NCBI GenBank assembly: GCA_964506435.1
Contig: CAZDLK010000023.1
Coordinates: 1-28,855, forward strand
Direction of reading: 5' to 3'
Length of the DNA: 28,855 nucleotides
Source of the DNA: JAOZHU01 sp964506435
GTDB lineage: Archaea; Thermoproteota; Bathyarchaeia; Bathyarchaeales; Bathycorpusculaceae
Shown: one piece after another, positions 24,545 through 28,855 of the stretch
How positions within the stretch are numbered: position 1 is the stretch's first letter
Layout of the letters: each line of letters begins with the position of its first letter
Program-made: the position numbers and the translations under genes
The notes under the pieces: model-generated
What the model saw: only the letters and a program-made list of their open reading frames with translations
Told to the model about the DNA's origin: nothing
Database searches by the model: none

Positions 24545-24856
24545 ATGAACAGTGTAGATATGGCTTTGAATTTCGGCAGCGTAGTCAATGTGATTGGGGT
24601 GATTCTGCTGTTAAGAACCGTGATAAAAGACAGGAATATCCTAAGAGGATACAGCGTGAGCGGTTGCTTCTTGACGTTGCTGGCGATTGGCTGTTTCCAA
24701 ATTGCCTTCTTTCTCATGGAGAACATGGTAAGCTTCGTGTTGGGGCTATTCACCGCTGTATTTTGGCTGGTGGCATTTGTTTACAGCCTTAGACAGATAA
24801 TTAAACAAGCCACTGCACAGAAAAAAGAAACATCGTCTGAACCTAACAAGCAATAA
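24545..24856 (+). CDS. small membrane protein of unknown function
   Basis: 103 residues with three hydrophobic helices (about 8-25, 36-58 and 60-84) and a short charged C-terminal tail (KKETSSEPNKQ). No enzyme motif is visible. The start is ATG at 24545; the nearest purine-rich GGAGA is 15 bases upstream, so a second ATG at 24560 is also possible. It is transcribed away from the flavoprotein gene across about 130 bases. The alternating pattern of hydrophobic helices and the absence of a strong antisense gene make it likely to be real, but function cannot be given. Confidence 0.6.
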   Translation: MNSVDMALNFGSVVNVIGVILLLRTVIKDRNILRGYSVSGCFLTLLAIGCFQIAFFLMENMVSFVLGLFTAVFWLVAFVYSLRQIIKQATAQKKETSSEPNKQ

Positions 24857-24885
24857 CGCTGAAAGCGGCAGTTTCTGTTAGGCAG

Positions 24886-24911
24886 CTTTTTACGTGGGTT
24901 AAGCCCGCGTA
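24886..24911 (+). terminator. T5 run and 8-bp hairpin after the small membrane protein gene
   Basis: TTTTT near 24887-24891 is followed by the stem TACGTGGG/CCCGCGTA (24891-24898 with 24904-24911, one G-T pair, loop of five). The T-run would end the upstream transcript; the stem's role is unclear. Confidence 0.35.
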
Positions 24912-24949
24912 TGGACAGCGTTGCAGATGTAATGTTGTCGTGTGTGCCA

Positions 24950-24962
24950 ATAATATTTTTAT
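24950..24962 (+). promoter_or_regulatory. TATA box of tRNA-Cys
   Basis: An A/T-rich AATATTTTTATT lies about 30 bases before the mature 5' end of the tRNA, the expected position for archaeal initiation. Confidence 0.5.
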
Positions 24963-24987
24963 TCCAGTCTCAACCTAGAGTCTTTGC

Positions 24988-25063
24988 GCTGGGGTGGCCG
25001 AACCGTTCAGGCGGTAGCCTGCAGAGCTGCTCTATATGGGTTCAACTCCCATCCCCAGCTCCA
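24988..25063 (+). tRNA. tRNA-Cys (GCA)
   Basis: The full cloverleaf can be drawn. The acceptor stem is GCTGGGG (24988-24994) with CCCCAGC (25053-25059). The D stem is GCC/GGC. The anticodon stem GTAGC/GCTGC encloses the loop CTGCAGA with anticodon GCA at 25021-25023. There is a five-base variable loop, a T stem ATGGG/CCCAT with loop TTCAACT, discriminator T at 25060 as expected for cysteine tRNAs, and an encoded CCA (25061-25063). There is no intron. Its 3' end is the left border of a probable integrated element. Confidence 0.96.
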
Positions 25064-25066
25064 TTT
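25043..25066 (+). repeat. attachment site attL (3' end of tRNA-Cys)
   Basis: CAACTCCCATCCCCAGC (25043-25059) plus CCATTT (25061-25066) recurs at 27465-27488 with a single difference at the discriminator position. It lies in the T loop to CCA end of the tRNA, a common target of tyrosine recombinases. Confidence 0.8.
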
Positions 25067-25242
25067 CCTCATCAATTGTCTATTGGGGTTTACGGAATAT
25101 CTTTCCGCCCAAAAAGTCAAGCTACTCCCTGGTTACTTATTAGAAAAACGTCAAAATAGGGCATCGAAAAATAATCTATGAGTCTTAAATTTCATGGCTT
25201 AGTCATAAATAGCAGTTTTTGCGTAACACTACTTCGGTTGTA

Positions 25243-25713
25243 ATGTCAACGTTTAATCGCGAACAACTTATCTTGCAGGTTAAAGATTGGATTGCACAGT
25301 GTGGGTTTAGGTTTGAGTCTTCGCCAGATTCAAAGTACGATTTTGTGCTAACTTTCTCTGAGAATGAAAAGTCACCTCAATTGCAGCTTATTCATCAGAA
25401 AGCGGAATCGGCGTATTTTTTGATAGTTAGTCTGGTAAATATTCCAAAATCTGACCGCGATTTATTAAAAAGAATCGATGTTGGTCGATTTGGTGGTTTG
25501 ATATGGGATCTTAAGTTGAGTTTATTGCGTATGGGTGTTGATTTTACAGTGGTTGGGGCTGACGAGTTTGACCCTGATGCTTGGGAAGTTCAATCGCGCC
25601 TATTCATTAATGACGCAGATGCAAGTGCATTCTATGAGGTTTGTTCTAAAATTAAGCGGGCTTTGATTGGCATAATTTGGACCTATAAGCGCGCTTTGGA
25701 TACTGGCTTATAA
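25243..25713 (+). CDS. DUF2299-like protein
   Basis: 156 residues from ATG at 25243. The pattern (an N-terminal helix with VKDWIAQCGF, a central beta sheet LQLIHQ...AYFLIVSLVNI, then the helix GGLIWDLKLSLLRMGVDFTVVG and a final helix FYEVCSKIKRALIGIIWTYKRAL) resembles the archaeal DUF2299 family, small alpha/beta proteins of unknown function whose fold recalls YbjN or secretion-chaperone proteins (from memory, not tested). An upstream in-frame TTG at 25219 is possible. A TATA-like CATAAATA at 25204-25211 lies about 32 bases before the ATG and no Shine-Dalgarno is seen, so a short or leaderless message is likely. It is the only plus-strand gene of the island. Confidence 0.6.
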   Translation: MSTFNREQLILQVKDWIAQCGFRFESSPDSKYDFVLTFSENEKSPQLQLIHQKAESAYFLIVSLVNIPKSDRDLLKRIDVGRFGGLIWDLKLSLLRMGVDFTVVGADEFDPDAWEVQSRLFINDADASAFYEVCSKIKRALIGIIWTYKRALDTGL

Positions 25714-25726
25714 CTGCAGCCTATTT

Positions 25727-26752
25727 TTATTCTGTTTTGAGTATTTCTATTAGTCCTGAAAGTATGATTTTCCAAGTTTCTGTGCGCGATATCGTTAGCA
25801 GCGCATTTTGGATGCTTGGCCATGCATGGAGGAATTTTTGTTTTTCGTTAAAGAAACTGGTCAGTCTTTCTTTGTGGGCTTCGTTTATAGGTTGTTGCAA
25901 TAGCGTTAGATATTGGGGTTTTAGTAAACCAAGTTTTACTTGTTGAGCGTTGGTTTTGTGTGTCCAGTTGTCTTGGTATTTGAATTGTTCAGGTTTGGCA
26001 AGTGTGTATCTTGCTATTTCTTGGCTTAGTCTGTAGACTATTTGAAGATTTATTTCTGAATTGCTTTGGTTTGTTGGTGGTTTAATTAGTGAGAGCGTAA
26101 ACATTGCTGCTGTGTATCCTTGTATTTTTGGGTCAAGATAGTTTGTTTGTAGTGAAGCAAGGAAGCCTTCTTTTGTTGCCTGTTTAAATGCTTCAGATTG
26201 AACATATTGTTTCAGTTTTGTTTTGTCACTTGTAACTGTCGTGTCTGGTTGCAAAGTAGGCAACATCATTTCCACTATGTCTGCGAACACGTAGACGCAG
26301 CTTGCGTAGTCTATATGCCAGATTCCCCAGTGGTGATTAAACCATGAGTCTATTCCATTGTTTTTTATTGTGAGAAGTATGTTTGCAATGTTTAGGTATT
26401 CTTTCTTTAGGTTTTCGGGTATTTGCGCTTGTTTGATTTTTTCTGCAAATTCTTTGTCGTCTGTGGTTAGAGTTGTTTCGTTAGCAATCTTGACGTCGTC
26501 AACCCATTTATCCTGTATATAATGCAGTGCGTTTCCAAGTTCACCATAAGCATATTCGTCATTTAGAAAGAATAGCTGGCGTGCTTCATCGATTTTTTGA
26601 AGTATTTTGCTGTTTTTTCCTGTCTTGTGTGGGAAGTCTCCATGGGTGTCTGGTCCCAACGTGCCGTCAACAAAAATATAGGCGTTCTGTGTTGAAAAGC
26701 CCAAGCATCCCGCAATTGTATCTGCAATTATTTTGTGGGTGCTTCTTAGCAT
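25727..26752 (-). CDS. zinc-dependent phospholipase C/S1-P1-nuclease-like protein
   Basis: 341 residues, all helical in appearance, no signal peptide. Spaced His/Asp residues fit this metal-enzyme fold: His6 (STHKIIA), Asp35 and His37 (GPDTHGDF), His42, the core GELGNALHYIQDKW (Glu71, His77, Asp81), and later NHHWGIWHID (His140, His141, His146, Asp148). The family binds three zinc ions and cleaves phosphate esters of lipids or nucleic acids. The C-terminal half (170-341) matches nothing known to me. The start is ATG at 26752. It follows the glycine-zipper gene by 30 bases on the same strand, so the two are probably one transcript. The lack of an export signal suggests a cytosolic target. Confidence 0.55.
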   Translation of the reverse strand: MLRSTHKIIADTIAGCLGFSTQNAYIFVDGTLGPDTHGDFPHKTGKNSKILQKIDEARQLFFLNDEYAYGELGNALHYIQDKWVDDVKIANETTLTTDDKEFAEKIKQAQIPENLKKEYLNIANILLTIKNNGIDSWFNHHWGIWHIDYASCVYVFADIVEMMLPTLQPDTTVTSDKTKLKQYVQSEAFKQATKEGFLASLQTNYLDPKIQGYTAAMFTLSLIKPPTNQSNSEINLQIVYRLSQEIARYTLAKPEQFKYQDNWTHKTNAQQVKLGLLKPQYLTLLQQPINEAHKERLTSFFNEKQKFLHAWPSIQNALLTISRTETWKIILSGLIEILKTE

Positions 26753-26782
26753 GTCCAGATTGCCTTGCGGATGAGTTGTCGT

Positions 26783-27292
26783 CTATTTTTTGTCTGGAAA
26801 TTGAGGTAGGCTGTTCATCCATTCTCCAAGTGAATTAAAGAGTTCACCAAATGTTGCGTCCTCACTGAGTAGCAAATAGGCATACTGTGCAAGGGTGCTG
26901 TCGTCGAGTTCTTGGGTTAGTTTTGGGATTCCGAAATCGTATTTTTCAATTGTCGCTGGGCCTACATCAAAAATTGGGTCTGAAATAAATGGTTTAATTT
27001 CTTTTCTTTTCTGTTCCATCTGCTCATATAGGTCTTTTCTCATGTCAGAGATCATTGATCTCATTTTGTCAGAGACTTGGGGCAGTTTTTGGGTGAGTTC
27101 TTTTTCGGTTTCTTCTTTAGCTTTTTCTCCACCCACCATTTCAGCCATTCCCGAGGCCATTGCGCCTGCTGCTCCCGCTACTATTTCTGCAAAGCCATCC
27201 ATTAGGGTACTCATTAAAATTATGCTGGTGTTAATAACCGCGTTCATAATTTTGTTTTCGCGGTTTAATTCATTTTTTTGTTGTGCCGACAT
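26783..27292 (-). CDS. small glycine-zipper membrane protein, unknown function
   Basis: 169 residues from ATG at 27292 (AGGT just upstream; a GTG at 27337 would add 15 residues lying over the promoter). Residues of about 17-55 form a hydrophobic segment rich in Gly, Ala and Met (AEIVAGAAGAMASGMAEMVGG), a glycine-zipper pattern seen in pore-forming or membrane-inserting proteins. A charged, probably coiled region follows (56-100), then a soluble C-terminus with SLGEWMNSLPQFP. No family is recognised. A TATA-like TTATTATCTA on the minus strand (about 27326-27336) is about 35 bases upstream. It is the first gene of the two-gene minus-strand unit in the island. Confidence 0.5.
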   Translation of the reverse strand: MSAQQKNELNRENKIMNAVINTSIILMSTLMDGFAEIVAGAAGAMASGMAEMVGGEKAKEETEKELTQKLPQVSDKMRSMISDMRKDLYEQMEQKRKEIKPFISDPIFDVGPATIEKYDFGIPKLTQELDDSTLAQYAYLLLSEDATFGELFNSLGEWMNSLPQFPDKK

Positions 27293-27464
27293 AAACCTAC
27301 ACTGTATGCTTGTAGTTGCGGTTTTAGATAATAACACTTACGTAAGAGCTCACATCATTTTAGGAGAGAAGAACCTATTGGCAAAATTTTGTTCAACTAG
27401 AGTTTCACTCTCAGCAAGATAAAAAAGAGGAGTTTACGGGTGATTTATCCAATCGCAGAGGATG

Positions 27465-27488
27465 CAACTCCCATCCCCAGCGCCATTT
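27465..27488 (+). repeat. attachment site attR
   Basis: CAACTCCCATCCCCAGC (27465-27481), then G, then CCATTT repeats the 3' end of tRNA-Cys. The rest of a tRNA is absent upstream of it, so this is a border and not a second tRNA gene. The one mismatch is at the discriminator base. Confidence 0.78.
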
Positions 27489-27642
27489 TTCGGTGGGGTA
27501 ATTTTTTGTTTGTAGTTGTGGTTTGTTGCTTAGTACAACTACTTCTTGGGTTTTGTTTTTGTGGTTGCAAGAACACGCTGGCGGCAAACAAAATTAGGGA
27601 AAGGATAACTTTTTACGATGGAAGAAGACGTACTAAGAAGTT

Positions 27643-28296
27643 ATGAATCCTGTTAGGAAAGTGCGTGCAACAAGGCGATATAAACAGTCTCGGAGATGGA
27701 TAATCATTGTTTCTGCTCTGCTAATTGCTGTAACGCTGATTGCAGTTGCATACTTTTGTTATCCTAAGAATGAAGCGGAGAACAACACGCCGAACGAGTC
27801 AGCGGCTTTCAGGGATTTCACAGACCACTACATGGGCATAATGCAGAACTTGAACTCAACCGCAACCAAAGCCCAAATGGCATCGCAACTAAATGCAAGA
27901 TATAATCAAACTGACCTTTTCAGTTGGGAGCAGACCAAACTGACGTTTACACAGGATACCGCAGGCTGGTTTGAAGACCCAACCCAGATTCTACACAGTA
28001 GCAAAGGAATCTGCGTACAATGGAGCATCGTTTACGTTTCCGCGTGCTTAGCGAATGGCTACCAGAGCCGACTTGTAGTAGCGGCTAATACGGCAAACTG
28101 GAACTTCATACACGCTTGGGCTGAAGACTACTTCGATGGCAACTGGGTTCACGTGGACCCTTCCGACAAAGTGTGGAACAATCCGTCAAGATATCAAAGC
28201 TGGGACTGGGGCAAAGAAATCGGGTCCAGCGTCAAAATCTACGCGTTTGAAGACGGCAGATTCGTAGAAGTTACCGCCAGCTACGAACCTCATTGA
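27643..28296 (+). CDS. membrane-anchored transglutaminase-like protein
   Basis: 217 residues. A basic start (RKVRATRRYKQSRR) and one membrane helix (19-38) place the C-terminal domain outside the cell. The transglutaminase-like catalytic triad is visible: Cys124 (SKGICVQWS), His157 (NFIHAWAEDYF) and Asp172 (WVHVDPSD). Such archaeal domains may act as cysteine proteases or cross-linking enzymes; substrate unknown. The start is ATG at 27643 with only a weak AAGAAG upstream. It stands just outside the right border of the tRNA-Cys island. The 150 bases before it (27489-27642) are G/T-rich and hold nothing I can name. Confidence 0.75.
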   Translation: MNPVRKVRATRRYKQSRRWIIIVSALLIAVTLIAVAYFCYPKNEAENNTPNESAAFRDFTDHYMGIMQNLNSTATKAQMASQLNARYNQTDLFSWEQTKLTFTQDTAGWFEDPTQILHSSKGICVQWSIVYVSACLANGYQSRLVVAANTANWNFIHAWAEDYFDGNWVHVDPSDKVWNNPSRYQSWDWGKEIGSSVKIYAFEDGRFVEVTASYEPH

Positions 28297-28368
28297 AGCT
28301 GAACTGCGTTTTGAAGTAATTTTGCAAGTTACTAAATATGATTATGCTCGCCAACAGCAACACGTGAA

Positions 28369-28855
28369 CTATGCTTTTTTATACCATTCAGCGAATTTGC
28401 GGACAGCGTTTGCACGATGCGAAAAACCATTTTTCTCTTCAATAGCCATCTCCGCAAACGTCTTAGCGCTACCATTAGGCTGGAATATGGGGTCAAAGCC
28501 AAAACCCGATTTACCGTTGCCTACGCGCTCTTCATTGGTTATTTTTCCAGCGGCTTCCCCTTCAAAGCACACTGGCGCCCCGTGCCCATCGTAGTAGGCT
28601 ATTGCTGATTTGAACACGGCTTTTCTATATGCCACTTTCCCCATCAGCTTAAGCAGTCCCACGTTCCCCACTGTCTTGTAAACGTAAGCCGCGTAAGGTC
28701 CTGGAAAGCCATTCAGCACATCCACGAACAAACCAGCGTCTTCCACTATGATTGGCAAATGGCATCGTTCAAAAGCGTCTATGGCGCTTGATTGTGCTAT
28801 GTCGCTGAGGCTGTCGCTTTGTATTTCAAGCGCTTTCACGCGGAGCATGCCCACG
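28369..28855 (-). CDS. rdgB: XTP/dITP pyrophosphatase (Ham1/RdgB family), N-terminus missing
   Basis: About 162 residues are in the window; the gene runs off the right edge, lacking about 25 N-terminal residues including the first substrate motif (SxNxxK). Present are EIQSDSLSDIA, the catalytic VEDAGLFVDVLNGFPGPYAAY, the family segment GFGFDPIFQPNG, and the C-terminal SHRANAVRKF. The enzyme hydrolyses non-canonical purine triphosphates to monophosphates, keeping them out of nucleic acids. The stop lies 70 bases from the convergent transglutaminase-like gene. The gene symbol is used in the broad family sense. Confidence 0.88.
   Translation of the reverse strand, partial: VGMLRVKALEIQSDSLSDIAQSSAIDAFERCHLPIIVEDAGLFVDVLNGFPGPYAAYVYKTVGNVGLLKLMGKVAYRKAVFKSAIAYYDGHGAPVCFEGEAAGKITNEERVGNGKSGFGFDPIFQPNGSAKTFAEMAIEEKNGFSHRANAVRKFAEWYKKA

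Larger units (their letters stand above)
25043..27488. mobile_element. integrated mini-island at tRNA-Cys, about 2.4 kb
   Basis: The segment is bounded by a 24-base direct repeat (one mismatch): the left copy inside the intact tRNA-Cys, the right copy at 27465-27488 standing alone. By eye, its bases are richer in A and T than the flanks. It holds three genes: a DUF2299-like protein on the plus strand, and on the minus strand a glycine-zipper protein followed by a metal-dependent phospholipase C/nuclease-like protein. There is no integrase, replication or transfer gene, so it is either non-autonomous or has lost its recombinase. The att structure is seen; mobility is inferred. Confidence 0.7.

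Noticed and set aside
24528..27374. AGGAGAGAAGAAC occurring near 24528 and 27361, considered as a second element border
   Set aside because: A 13-base match is expected several times in a window of this size, and it is purine-rich SD-like sequence.
27461..27490. Second tRNA-Cys gene
   Set aside because: Only the 3' end is present; acceptor 5' strand, D arm and anticodon arm are missing.
27440..27646. A 68-residue ORF with a hydrophobic stretch crossing the right att site
   Set aside because: It has no ribosome site, unusual composition and spans the att border; it is most likely a chance frame in G/T-rich DNA.
1..28855. CRISPR array, rRNA genes, insertion sequence transposase
   Set aside because: No regularly spaced repeats, rRNA-like segments or transposase-like proteins were seen.

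Overview
The window looks like a chromosomal segment of an uncultured archaeon, most likely of the Bathyarchaeia/Thermoproteota side (inference). Archaeal marks are the first codons of a group II chaperonin (thermosome) gene, TATA-type promoters ahead of genes, a short archaeal-type adenylosuccinate synthetase, ADP-forming acyl-CoA synthetase, and a tRNA-Cys with U73. Shine-Dalgarno (SD) sites of the GGAGG/GGTGA type are common, and TTG/GTG starts are frequent.

Layout. 1-3000: thermosome start (minus), a secreted PKD-domain protein broken by two frameshifts, a membrane-anchored winged-helix protein and a secreted OB-fold protein. 3267-12367: two complete cytosolic [NiFe]-hydrogenases facing away from each other across a 320-bp control region. 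On the minus strand lies a five-gene HoxEFUYH-like, NAD-linked (group 3d type) enzyme. On the plus strand lies a group 3b (sulfhydrogenase type) enzyme whose beta (Fe-S) and gamma (FAD/NAD(P)) subunits are fused, followed by small and large subunits. Genes within each operon overlap by 1-14 bases. 12371-15211: ADP-forming acyl-CoA synthetase fused to a GNAT acetyltransferase, ending three bases from the hydrogenase operon. 15496-24856: MarC-type membrane protein, PurA, MFS transporter, HtrA-type protease, a small orphan ORF, citrate synthase, a KamA-type radical SAM enzyme, an MscS-type channel, an iron-sulfur flavoprotein and a small membrane protein.

24988-27488: an intact tRNA-Cys whose 3' end is repeated about 2.4 kb downstream (23 of 24 bases). 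The segment between the copies is visibly A/T-richer and carries three genes: a DUF2299-like protein, a metal-dependent phospholipase C/nuclease-like protein, and a small protein with a glycine-zipper membrane segment. No integrase is present. This is the best candidate for an undescribed mobile cassette. The window ends with a membrane-anchored transglutaminase-like protein and a partial Ham1/RdgB nucleotide pyrophosphatase.

How the genes work together (inference): the two hydrogenases couple H2 to NAD(P)H in both directions, and ADP-forming acyl-CoA synthetase makes ATP from acyl-CoA, which suits a fermentative or H2-using anaerobe. The upstream regions of the thermosome and the acyl-CoA synthetase-GNAT genes share collinear sequence blocks, suggesting common control or a shared leader. 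Three membrane-protein genes (MarC, MFS, MscS) lack an ATG/GTG/TTG at the place where homology or the SD puts the start.
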